Assembly (NCBI GenBank): GCA_040437565.1
Contig: JBDOQK010000047.1
Coordinates: 62,001 to 126,000, forward strand
Length of the DNA stretch: 64,000 bases
Source: Albugo candida
Lineage: Eukaryota; Oomycota; Peronosporomycetes; Albuginales
Direction of reading: 5' to 3'
This document shows positions 54,075-64,000 of this stretch, piece after piece. The translations under genes were made by a program, and so were the position numbers. The notes under the pieces were generated by a model. That model had not been told where the DNA came from and did no database searches. It saw only the letters and a list, made by a program, of their open reading frames with translations. Positions within the stretch are counted from its first letter, which is position 1. Every line of letters begins with the position of its first letter.

Positions 54075-55801
54075 CTAGATTTCAATTAACAATCTTCTCG
54101 GATCACCAATTCCATCAGATATCATTTTGAGGAATGTGACAGCTTCTCTCCCGTCAATAATGCGGTGATCGTACGTAAGGGATAAGAACATCATTGGACG
54201 AGTTACAATCTCTCCATTGATTACTACTGGACGGTGTCGGATGCTGTGGATGCTGAGTGCCGCAGATTGAGGGGATGTCAGCATGGATGTGCTTAAAAGT
54301 GCGTCATGTATACCAGCGTTCAGAATTGTAAAGGTACCACCTGCTAGATCTTCTACAGCCAATGATCCGCTCTCTGCATCCATCTGTAACGAGTGGAGAG
54401 ATTTCTCAAGCGCAGGAATAGTTAGATTCTCCACATTGCGAAGCACCGGGACGACGATACTGTAATCAGCACAAGTGAGCAAACAATCGGGTTGGATGAG
54501 GTATACGTGTACCCATTGGAACCCGCAACGGCAACATTGATATCCACAAAGTCATTGTATACAATCTCTTTGGCGGTCCAATCGAAATCTACGAAGTAAC
54601 ATGTTAACTCGAAATGATAACAGAAAGAAAACGTATACGAACAAGCATTCACTTGCGGCACTCTGCGGAGTGCCATGGAGCTGGCTTTGATAAAGAACGA
54701 GAGAATACCAAATTCCGTTCCGTGAGTCTTCACAAAAGATTCTTGCAGTTCCTGACGTAGTGCTAATAGATTCCCAAGATCGCACTATGCAAATTGTCTT
54801 GAGTTCAATTGATCTTTGAGGAATGCGACTTGTACCTCTTGGAATGTGCTGAGTATGGCCGCATCATTCTGCGTATCCTTGACTCTTTGAGCTGTACGTG
54901 TCATGAATGGACTTAGCTTGACGCGTGTTTCATTCCGACGGAATACTCCTTTGGGAGTCGGAGCCTCTGATGGTGTCGCGTGGTTCGAGTGGTCAGTTGA
55001 TTGGGTTGGGACCGGACCGGTTGAAATAGGTTTCACCGATGATTCATTGCTCTGTGATGGTTCTTGACTGTCGGGCATTTTCTTGCTATCTGGCGATTTC
55101 TCTGACGTGACATGTGATTCTTTCGGAATCGATATATTTGGCTCCTCCTGCTGCGATGCGGAAGTGTCGAGCACGAAGAGTGGTTTCCCAACTTGCACGA
55201 GGTCATCGAGTTTAGCAAATAAGTCAACCAGCTGTCCTGAAAAGGGGGCATTCACATCCACACTCACCTAAGGCTTTGGGTGAGATTCATCCTGCAGTCT
55301 GAGATTACTCACTTTATCTGTTTCGATGACGATAACCGGTTCGTCGGCTTTTACATAGTCGCCAGTCTCTATGTAACCAAATATTAATCAAGTCGTCATC
55401 TAACCAAATCTTAACTCAGCTTACTCTTAAGGACTGTCACGATTGTTCCTTCCGAGATAGAATCGCCCATGGATGGGACTTTGACCGTCTCTAGTTTCTG
55501 TGAGCTGTTTGACGGAGTTTCTTGAGAAGGTGGAGGGCTGGAAATCGTTGCATCGACCGATGCGTAAACACATCTCTGCGACCATACTCTCAACTGTCCT
55601 CGTTTTGCAATTGATGGAAGCGAACAAAGTCTCAAGGATGATAACGGAGCGATGGATATCACACGATGACGTCGTGTCTAGTAAATGATAACGGACGAAA
55701 ACAGTTGGAATTTCGAGAAAGAAACAGGGTTTAGTAATGCGTACGGATTGAAGAATGGATTGCAATACGGTGGAGCGTCCTCGGGCACGCCACAAGCGCA
55801 T
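54075..55801 (-). CDS. DLST: dihydrolipoamide succinyltransferase, E2 of 2-oxoglutarate dehydrogenase
   Basis: Seven exons: 55801-55745, 55677-55425, 55368-55313, 55267-54836, 54784-54643, 54588-54513 and 54459-54075, summing to 467 codons (466 aa). A mitochondrial presequence (MRLWRARGRSTVLQSILQ) precedes one lipoyl domain, with the lipoylated lysine in ETDKV at residue 122 on the exon 3/4 border. A Ser/Pro/Thr linker and the catalytic domain follow, ending YDHRIIDGREAVTFL (His437 and Asp441). There is no E3-binding domain, as usual for eukaryotic DLST. It transfers succinyl groups to CoA in the TCA cycle within the mitochondrial matrix. The many phase-perfect junctions make the model strong. 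Confidence 0.93.
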
Positions 55802-55860
55802 CTTCACGAATGTTTAAGTACGATTATGCAAAACGCACATAGTATGGCACGTCATACTAT

Positions 55861-56014
55861 GTACCCGTGCCAGCTGTCTCAAAACTANNNNNNNNNNNNN
55901 NNNNNNNNNNNNNNNNNNNNNNNNNNNNNNNNNNNNNNNNNNNNNNNNNNNNNNNNNNNNNNNNNNNNNNNNNNNNNNNNNNNNNNNGTACCCGTGCCAG
56001 CTGTCTCAAAACTA
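55861..56014. repeat. gap-flanking duplicate, about 27 bp
   Basis: The stretch GTACCCGTGCCAGCTGTCTC and the bases after it before the gap (55888-55987) recur directly after it. The gap lies between DLST and MCM4. Confidence 0.8.
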
Positions 56015-56079
56015 TTGGCACGCACCAGGTACACGATCACTTCGTAAGTACCGTCAAACTTCAGCGAATGCACGTCCTG

Positions 56080-58982
56080 CTACGTCCCATCTCGTACCAA
56101 ATGTACAACCCCATGTGCCACACGTACCATCTCGTCACATTCTAAAACTCGCAACGCTGTTTGAAATTCTGACGGTGTAAAACATATTACTTTTTCTTCC
56201 TCCAATCGTTTCCGAATGCGCGTTACAGTTGCGGTACCGGCAGCATTTTCAATCACAATTTTTTGTATAGCTTCCACCAGTAAATCAACTACATTGCGTT
56301 CCGCTGAACCGTGTCCTGTTTGAATCATATCCATATCAATTGTCCCCGTTCGTGGATCCATCGCTGCGCGTTGTGTTGCCACATTCATCAATCGTACCGC
56401 TTCCGCCACATCTGATTCTGTCACGTACTTACACAAACGTAGTTTTGCAAGCGCCTCGGCGATCCGAATCAGCGATTCCAATTGACGTGGTGTCGCCGTA
56501 ATCGTGCGCTTTTCAGTCAAACTCGACGATGTCATATGCCGTAGACCCATGTAAGCAGCTACCAATGCGTCCCGCGCTGCCTCTGTCAAGGTGGGTTGCA
56601 CATGACGTCGAGCGTACGCAATGTATGCAGTCAGTAAAGGAAGACTCACCATATCATCGCCATTATTATCCACTCGCTGATCTTTATTTTCCACATAAAG
56701 CCCCACAATATGTCGTGCCAACTTTCGATCTGTCTCGGGATTGGCTTTATCCAGAATTAGATAAATCAAATCAAATCGCGACAATAGCGTGGGTACCACG
56801 TTCACGTTTTCGACGACCGATTTGCGTGGATTGTATCGCGATTCCACGGGATTCGCGGATGCTAAAATAGAAGCACGCGCGTTCAGCGAACAGATGATCC
56901 CAGCTTTCGCGATAGAAACCGTTTGTTGCTCCATAACTTCATGCAAGACGGAGCGTGCCGAGTCGGACATTTTATCAAACTCATCGATACAGCATACCCC
57001 GCCGTCCGAAAGTACCAGAGCACCTGATTCAAGCACGAGCTCACCATTTTCACTATCACGAACAACAGAAGCGGTCAACCCAACCGCAGAACTCCCTTTA
57101 CCCGATGTATAAATACTACGAGGTGATAATTTGTGAACGTATGATAAAAGTTGAGATTTTGATGTACCGGGATCACCACACAATAAAACATTCATATCAG
57201 CCCGAAGTGATGGCGCACTACTTTTCGACTTTCCATCGCATTCGGGATCCATTTTCACCGTACCACCAAACAACATGCATAAAATCCCTTTTTTGACGTC
57301 TTCCAATTGCCAAATTGCCGGAGCAACTGATTTTGTCAAAACTTGATACACATTTGGATGTGACGCGATACTACGAAAGGCTTCTAATTGAATCAAATCT
57401 TCTTCTGGTTCTTCACGCGTTGTTGCACGAATGTTGAGAATGGGATCCAAGAAATCCGAGTCACTTCGAACTCGTTTCTGTCTTGAATGTGTCCAATAAG
57501 CTGTGCCGTACGGCTCAAGACCATTTCCGGCTCCTTTCCCACTTAACCCACAAGGCTCATAATGCATAACATCGATATACGTTTTAAATACCGATTTGAC
57601 ACCACGTTGTTTAACTGATATACGCATAGGAACCGCTCGATAGATTCCCGTCACACAAACTTTATCGCCCGGTCGAACACCGTCCACAAGGTCATCAAAC
57701 GCAAACATCATAACAGTGAACGGCGTTTCACCTTCAGGTATCGCGTCCACATTCTCTTGCATCCGAATCATTTGTTTATCAGTGAAAACACAACGGTTAT
57801 GTATCATTTCCATGCAAAGACGATTTCCACAACGACTACAGAAAGCTGGTTCATCAATGCGACCGCGTTCCAATGCCACATGAGAATCCGCGTGGCATAA
57901 AACACATCGGAAGAACGCTTGTTGAAGATCCGGAAGGATGAAACCACATCGTGTCACCATGCCTACGACACTCACAAGTGTGTCAATGTCGGACGGATTG
58001 AGCCCACGCATGGCGGATAGCGCTTTCAAATGATACGGCCGGACTTGTATCCGATCAATGAATTCCGCTGAAGGAAATTGCGATGAGAATTCCTGTTGAG
58101 CGACGAGATCGAATACTCGAATGAGTACTTGAGGGAATGTTATAAGCTGATAATACAATGAAGGCGAATTGGATAAAAGGTGTTGAGTATCTATTTCCAA
58201 GATATAAGTTTGCGTGAGATGCATTTGTACCAGTTTTTCGAGGTACAAGGGAGTAGAATTGTCGAGTGTAAATTGCTGCAGAAATAAACGAAATAATCGC
58301 ATAGAGTCTTCCACGCGTATGGTAGTACCCCACACAACCGCTTCTGAACCCGGAGCTGTTGTTTCAGGACCGNNNNNNNNNNNNNNNNNNNNNNNNNNNN
58401 NNNNNNNNNNNNNNNNNNNNNNNNNNNNNNNNNNNNNNNNNNNNNNNNNNNNNNNNNNNNNNNNNNNNNNNNTTTTTCGAGGTACAAGGGAGTAGAATTG
58501 TCGAGTGTAAATTGCTGCAGAAATAAACGAAATAATCGCATAGAGTCTTCCACGCGTATGGTAGTACCCCACACAACCGCTTCTGAACCCGGAGCTGTTG
58601 TTTCAGGACCGGAAATCGGTGTGGGCGCAGGGTCGTTAGATGAAGTATTGGGCCCATTAAAACGCCATTCATTACGCCCAAGATCAGCTCGAGGAAGCTG
58701 CCGATTTGCTAGTCTACGAAGATCAGCTTCCACATCATCTTCAGGCTCTTCGTAATTTCCATCGGCTGTTTCTAGGCTCAAATATCGGGGGACAAAAACA
58801 TTTGGTGTCGAGTCGATGGAAGCGCTCATTTCTGGAAACATTAATCGCGGCTGATCTGTAGCAGAAATAGCTGAAGCCGATACCGATAGTGCTGATGTTG
58901 GTGAAGGCGGTGTGCGTGGTGGTGAAGGCGAGTTGCTCTCATGTGGATGCTCATCCAAAGGTGACGACGGCGAAGCATTCAT
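56080..58982 (-). CDS. MCM4: replicative helicase subunit MCM4
   Basis: Single exon; collapsed 888 codons (887 aa) after removing the 139-bp duplicate around the gap 58373-58472. The N-terminus (about 150 residues) is Ser/Pro-rich with several SP sites, as in MCM4 of other eukaryotes, where DDK and CDK act. A zinc finger (CVLCHADS .. FCSRCG) comes next, then the MCM4-type block RGVKSVFKTYIDVMHYE. The AAA+ core has Walker A GDPGTSKSQ, Walker B CIDEFDKM and the arginine finger LLSRFDL. A C-terminal winged helix closes it. It is part of the Mcm2-7 helicase loaded at origins. It diverges from the TIPIN-like gene. Confidence 0.96.
58234..58611. repeat. gap-flanking duplicate, 139 bp
   Basis: 58234-58372 repeats at 58473-58611 (offset 239) in MCM4. 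No difference seen. Confidence 0.9.
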
Positions 58983-59037
58983 TCCGAGCGAATTTACCGT
59001 GAAACAGAAAACCGGTTTACTTCCCGCCCTAGGATGC

Positions 59038-59137
59038 NNNNNNNNNNNNNNNNNNNNNNNNNNNNNNNNNNNNNNNNNNNNNNNNNNNNNNNNNNNNNNN
59101 NNNNNNNNNNNNNNNNNNNNNNNNNNNNNNNNNNNNN
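59038..59137. other. assembly gap (100 N) hiding the start of the TIPIN-like gene
   Basis: The gap lies between the MCM4 start (58982) and the visible TIPIN-like exon. No duplicated flank is seen, so the shared promoter and the TIPIN start are missing or inside the gap. Confidence 0.8.
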
Positions 59138-59683
59138 TGCGTCGATGGGAAAACGAGTCTCCGCTTCCCAAAGAGTTTATACCGACTGAAAACGCAACAG
59201 AAAACTTACTATCGACAGAGAACGCGACAGAAAATCAGATTCCGAAAAGCAAACGCAAGCGATCGACTTTAAATGAGGAACATTTGCTTTCATGGAATGG
59301 ATTAAAGCGATTATACCACAATTTTTCGTATCGCCTTGGCGGCGATGTCGCTGGAAACGAAGTACGTGTTGCGACCGCTAATTGATATCGCTCTCACTTA
59401 ATTTTCAGGCACAAGCGCTCGATAACTTATTGTCTGCATACCGGCAATGGGCCTTCGATCTTCATCCTGGCTATCATTTTGATCAGTTTTTAGACCGTGT
59501 AGAAACGCTAGGAAAGAACTCACAGGTAAAATAGTCCCATGAAGCTTGTTAAAAGTTTGTGAATTTTGCATTCAGGTGCGTGACCTTGTAGTGGAATTAC
59601 GAGAACAAGAGCATAAACGACACACTCCGTTATCTACCGAAACGATTGAAGCAAACGATTCACCCATAACGGATACAAAGTAA
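59138..59683 (+). CDS. TIPIN/Csm3/Swi3-like fork-protection protein, 5' end lost in a gap
   Basis: Visible exons: from the gap edge 59138 to 59361, 59409-59525 and 59576-59683. The start lies in the 100-N gap (59038-59137) or just before it. The spliced product has HLLSWNGLKRLYHNFSYRLG, then LLSAYRQWAFDLHPGYHFDQ and DRVETLGKNSQ-VRDLVVEL. This is the Swi3 domain pattern: GL..L near the front, the Y-x2-W-x3-L-x-P turn and an F..D..E..G..K helix. TIPIN pairs with Timeless to hold the helicase and polymerase together and to activate the S-phase checkpoint. The preceding part is acidic and Asn-rich. Being next to MCM4, divergently, supports a replication role. Confidence 0.65.
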
Positions 59684-59745
59684 CAAGAACGTATTTTCTT
59701 GTGTGATATAAAAATGTTAAATGCAAACCAAAACGTGTTATCTCA

Positions 59746-61751
59746 TCAAACACCAGATTGGTGGTACGGTAACGATGGCCGCAATGGGAATCCTGGCTGC
59801 AGGTACATAGGCGGCGGCTGTGATCTTGGTGGTAAAGGACCCGAGCCAAATAATGAAGCAGCACCATACTGCGCTGCTACGTCTCCAGTGCTTCCATTAC
59901 GACCGCTTCCGGCGACTTGGACCAGAAAAACGTGACCGGATGGACAAGCAACGCGCATATTGAACATATGCGGCAACACACGCATTTGAATTTGACATTG
60001 TGGACATTGCACCAGAGCACCATGGATTCCACTTCGATAAGACGATATTGGTGGGATAGAGGGGGAAGGTGCCACAGGCTCTGTCGTAAGAGCTGGAGAC
60101 TGTCGACTTGTATATGGATCCAGCGTACGCGGTTTGATGTGTTCTTTCCGGACAGCTTCACCACAATCACGGCAGAAACGATGTCCGATTCGTACTCGCG
60201 GATGCTCACAATCTTTCCGAAGTTTTAGCTCTTTCANNNNNNNNNNNNNNNNNNNNNNNNNNNNNNNNNNNNNNNNNNNNNNNNNNNNNNNNNNNNNNNN
60301 NNNNNNNNNNNNNNNNNNNNNNNNNNNNNNNNNNNNTACGGTAACGATGGCCGCAATGGGAATCCTGGCTGCAGGTACATAGGCGGCGGCTGTGATCTTG
60401 GTGGTAAAGGACCCGAGCCAAATAATGAAGCAGCACCATACTGCGCTGCTACGTCTCCAGTGCTTCCATTACGACCGCTTCCGGCGACTTGGACCAGAAA
60501 AACGTGACCGGATGGACAAGCAACGCGCATATTGAACATATGCGGCAACACACGCATTTGAATTTGACATTGTGGACATTGCACCAGAGCACCATGGATT
60601 CCACTTCGATAAGACGATATTGGTGGGATAGAGGGGGAAGGTGCCACAGGCTCTGTCGTAAGAGCTGGAGACTGTCGACTTGTATATGGATCCAGCGTAC
60701 GCGGTTTGATGTGTTCTTTCCGGACAGCTTCACCACAATCACGGCAGAAACGATGTCCGATTCGTACTCGCGGATGCTCACAATCTTTCCGAAGTTTTAG
60801 CTCTTTCATTTCGGATCGACAAGAAGGACAATGCTCATAATTCGATCGTGTAGATCCCTGAATCTCCTTCAAACAATGCCAATGAAAATTATGCCCACAG
60901 GCGGTCGTGAGTATCGCATTTCCATGTTCCATATTCTCCAAACAAATCGCACATTCTTCCAATACGTCCGCAGCTGGCTTATTTTTATCCAATCCGACGA
61001 GAGTATTATCATACCGCGCGCATTGCATCATTTCACTACAAATTCGATCGTGTGTTTCTCTCAAAAAGTGAGTTTTGTGTTTATTGAAAAGTATCCAGGC
61101 ATGTGAGGATTCTCCACTCAGATTGGGTACACTGCGCGTTCGTATCAGACTTCCACGAGAATGATTCGGGATCGGATATTCTTCGTCCATATTTCGTACG
61201 TGTATTTCCAGTCGTTTAAGATTTCGTAGAAAGCGCTCATTTTTTTCCTGTTCTTTTCGTGTCCATTCTGCAGCTTCTTGTTCGATCACAGAACGATGTC
61301 GCGCTCGTGCGCGTTCCAAATCCTTTTGACGTCTCACGGAGGCTGCATGGTGACGTTGTTCTTGAACGCATCGATCGCATAAACGCACGGGTTCATTCGT
61401 GTACTTTACTAAAGTAGACAGCGGCATGAGTTTATGTGTACGAGCGCAATTGGTACAAACTGCGTGCCCGCAGACCTAGAGAGAAGCGTTGACAGGTTGA
61501 TAATGATGATAGTAATTCTGATTGGGTACCTTGCAGCGATGTTTTCGTCGAAAAGCGTGAAATTTTCTTTGACAAATATTACAGTCTGATGCCATTTCGT
61601 ACATTGTGGAAGAAGCGACGGATGATCCTCTTCGTATAGAAGGATCATAGGTGTTACGAGTTGATATTGTTGGTGACGTACTGACTGTAAATGGATTCAA
61701 GTCCGAATTCGAAGAACAAGGAGCTCCATGTGACATGGTTTCGCGGCGCAT
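59746..61751 (-). CDS. FYVE-type and RING-type zinc-finger protein (probable E3 ligase)
   Basis: Two exons: 61751-61530 and 61475-59746, joined by a 54-bp intron inside the first zinc finger. The collapsed length is 459 aa after removing the 472-bp duplicate around the gap 60237-60336. The FYVE-like finger reads DCNICQRKFHAFRRKHRCK-VCGHAVC at residues about 56-80 and closes with LCDRCV. A coiled coil follows (KDLERARARHRSVIEQEAAE). A RING finger spans about residues 232-278 (CAICLENMEHGN, CGHNFHWHC, CPSC). A further Cys-rich segment (CEHPRVRIGHRFCRDCG) and a CPQCQIQMRVLP segment come after. The architecture suggests an endosomal E3 ubiquitin ligase. The exact FYVE basic patch is RRKHRC, a variant of R(R/K)HHCR. 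Confidence 0.8.
59765..60808. repeat. gap-flanking duplicate, 472 bp
   Basis: 59765-60236 repeats at 60337-60808 (offset 572) in the 3' half of the FYVE-RING gene. No difference seen. Confidence 0.9.
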
Positions 61752-62671
61752 CGGCTCTGTCGCGTTCTGTCGATATATATTTTGGCCAATTAAGAGGAGA
61801 GAAAGTATAGAAATTAAAATAGAAGGAGATGGAGGGATGATTTATGTAATTAGACAAAGAAGGAGCGCATGAAGACTGCGACAAAGGCCTTAAGACAGAG
61901 AATAGGTACAGGCGTATAGGTGTTATATGCTGATATTTGGGTTGTAATATGACAAGAGAGTAAGTAAGGTGAGAAATACGTATTGATGGACAGGTGTGAA
62001 GTTGAGTACATGCAAAACGGAATAGAGGTCAGACGTGTCTGATAACACAGTGAGTGTACAAGCTTTTTATAAATTTGAAAAATTTGATGAAAAGAAAACG
62101 TTCGTATACAAGACTAAGATTCAGTTACGTTTTGTAGATTTACTTGGTCCTCCAATGCGGTGCAAAATCAGAGTTACTTGCACTCAATTGGTTCGTGAGG
62201 CAACTAATAATAAACTTAATGCACTTTATCAGTACGGATCTAATTGCAAAATACCGTGGTTAGCAGTAGTTGTTTTATACAGAAGCGATATTAGTTATCG
62301 TACGAAAAGAGAGCGTTCATCAACATGGCTGGAAACGTGAGAAAGAATGCAGCAATGTACCTATATAATAGTGAGACTGATATATCCATATTTGACAGCC
62401 GGACAAAGTTGAGTAGCTAATTTTCCTATTTGCACTTGATTTTATAAAGCCGTGATTAGAAGTATTGCACAACGTGGACGTATACGTAGGGTTGATTTAA
62501 ACACAAGGCCATCACGGTTATGATGTGTTCGACCTTGTAAAATGTAACTGATATATAAAAAATAGAAGTGAAAAAAGCAGTAGTTATTACGCACTCCTCT
62601 GACGGATACTTGATTGCATACTGAATCTCCTATATCCGGTAACTATACACTAGTCCCTCAAAATCAGCGTT
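61752..62671. other. intergenic region, nothing firm
   Basis: About 920 bp. A plus-strand frame of 101 codons at 62035-62340 starts only with GTG, and I judge it chance. The rest is AT-rich. Promoters of the FYVE-RING gene (leftwards) and the ITPK gene (rightwards) must lie here. No RNA gene is recognised. Confidence 0.5.
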
Positions 62672-63804
62672 ATGATCGCAAGGAACGTGTCACCCGATGC
62701 AAATGAACCAAATGATTCCGAGTTCACAAAATCCCTCGTGATTGGCGTAATTTTTCCAAACAAGAAAATCGACCATCTTCGAAACATACTGAATGAAGAC
62801 CACCACAATATCCGTTTTCAATTAATCGACCTCACAGACGACATTCGAGAACCACGAGATCTCATCCAAAAGTATGGTCAATTGGATGCCATTCTCCACA
62901 AATTAGCGCATGATATGGTTTACGCTCAAAACGGTGACACAAATGCACAACGAAGAGTGGATTTGATTGAACTATACTCGCAAACGATTGGAAAAAAGAT
63001 TCCCATTATCGATGCACTACAAAACGTCCAGGTACTGACAGATCGTCAGCGCGTGTGTCAGATACTACAAGAGCATGCCTTGGATAAAACGAATGATGCT
63101 GCTTATCGCGTGTCAAAGTATTACGTAGTGAGCTCGGAAGAAGATTTTAGTGCATTGAAGGAAGCCATCCAAAATCAGTCACTGCGACTTCCCCTGATCG
63201 CAAAATCCATTGAAGCTTGTGGTAAGAAATATGCATCTCTTTTTTTTTGGAGGGTATGCTGAACGTGAATGATAGCTTCGGAACGATCGCATTTTATGAG
63301 TGTCATCACGCAGGTTTCCCAGCTGAAAATATCACAACACACGCTACTTTATCAGGTACTCACAGATACCTTAGTTATCAGTATACTTATACACTTTCCT
63401 CGTAGGAATTCATTAATCATAGTGGTCGATTATTCAAGGGTTACGTTTTAGGGGATCGTATACAAGTGGCGGAGCGCACATCACTCCCGAACATGACGAA
63501 AGACTGCGACATCATTGATTTTGATACACAGAAACCGTACCCAACAGCTTCTCAAACGAGCAATTTGGCTAGTGCACCTTCACCAAATCCGGAAGTCATA
63601 ACACAACGTATTCGAGCCATTGGCAGATCCATTCAAAAACGATTTGATGTATCGTTGTTTGGATTCGATGTTATCATTTCCGATACAGACGGTGAATTTT
63701 ACGTGATTGACGTGAATTACTTTCCATCGTATAAAGAAATGGATGATTTTGATTCCGCTTTACGTCAACATATTCACGCGGTTATCAGACAGTATACGTC
63801 TTAA
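62672..63804 (+). CDS. inositol tetrakisphosphate 1-kinase (ITPK, ATP-grasp)
   Basis: Three exons: 62672-63221, 63276-63355 and 63406-63804, with 54- and 50-bp introns, giving 342 aa. The product follows the ITPK fold: N-terminal substrate domain (FTKSLVIGVIFPNKK; LDAILHKLAHD), a central AKS..SERSHFMSV block rebuilt across exon 1/2, then LLYQ-EFINHSGRLFKGYVLG across exon 2/3. The end has DVIISDTDGEFYVIDVNYFPSYK with the metal-binding Asp and Asn. ITPK phosphorylates inositol tris/tetrakisphosphates toward InsP6, and in plants also makes 5-InsP7. The order and key residues are normal. Confidence 0.9.
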
Positions 63805-64000
63805 AATTAGTATACAATATTTCTCGAATAGTTTTGTCAATATACATAACTTGCTTATCCAGTCCGAAACGTTCATTCTCATAAAAAAATCTGGAAGTGA
63901 AGTTAATATACTTTAAATCGTTTTTTTAGTTTACATTTTACATGATAAATGCATTATAGCCAATCGTAGAGATGGAAACATCCTCATCGAGCGACACACC
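63805..64000. other. 3' flank of the ITPK gene
   Basis: AT-rich sequence with no frame or repeat of note. Confidence 0.4.

Noticed and set aside
62035-62340. 101-codon plus-strand frame
   Set aside because: It begins only with GTG, has no splice support or family signal and sits in AT-rich intergenic DNA.

Overview
This is a gene-dense, intron-bearing eukaryotic window of about 34 genes in 64 kb. Introns are very short: those I could place by GT..AG and reading frame run from about 42 to 67 bp. Intergenic gaps are often under 150 bp, and many genes are divergent or convergent. There are no bacterial operons and I see no transposons, tRNAs, rRNAs or CRISPR arrays. The mix fits a flagellate stramenopile, and an oomycete of the Albugo (white rust) type is my best guess: BART and RIIa ciliary-type proteins, calaxin-like EF-hands, a sestrin, a secreted tandem CBM25-like protein and FYVE/PX proteins. 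The organism call is inference.

The window is a scaffold with fifteen runs of exactly 100 N. At twelve of them the sequence before the gap is repeated right after it (17 to 619 bp). These look like contig ends that overlap but were never merged, so the repeats are assembly artefacts. Coding lengths given as collapsed have one copy removed.

Layout. 0-8 kb: an unrecognised minus-strand gene cut by the left edge, a PX protein, a single thioredoxin-domain protein, a proline-rich RanBP2-type zinc-finger protein (minus), a PPR-like mitochondrial protein and the OST3/OST6 subunit. 8-15.5 kb: a small hypothetical gene, a 1063-aa disordered basic protein, a small basic protein, a BART-domain protein, an FHA protein and ribosomal protein eS1. 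15.7-27.4 kb: a 1510-aa ankyrin protein and, converging on it, a 2324-aa protein built of about eleven calaxin-like EF-hand modules behind a ubiquitin-like start. 28.6-37 kb: sestrin, seipin, STT3, a small Cys-rich ORF and a secreted CBM25-like protein. 38-48 kb: ZC3H15, an unknown nuclear-type protein, a CaMKK/SnRK-activating-type kinase, an MFS transporter, an RIIa-domain protein, NAP1 and a class I histone deacetylase. 48-64 kb: a heterozygous secreted protein, an API5-RRM-RS protein, the E2 of 2-oxoglutarate dehydrogenase (DLST), MCM4, a TIPIN-like protein, a FYVE-RING protein and an ITPK-type inositol phosphate kinase.

Functional groupings: both N-glycosylation genes (STT3, OST3/6) lie within 28 kb. 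NAP1 and HDAC start 80 bp apart on opposite strands. MCM4 and the TIPIN-like gene are also divergent neighbours. The best candidates for something undescribed are the giant calaxin-like array, the secreted gene whose copies differ mostly at amino-acid-changing sites, the sestrin lacking the expected catalytic histidine, and the API5-RRM-RS fusion.
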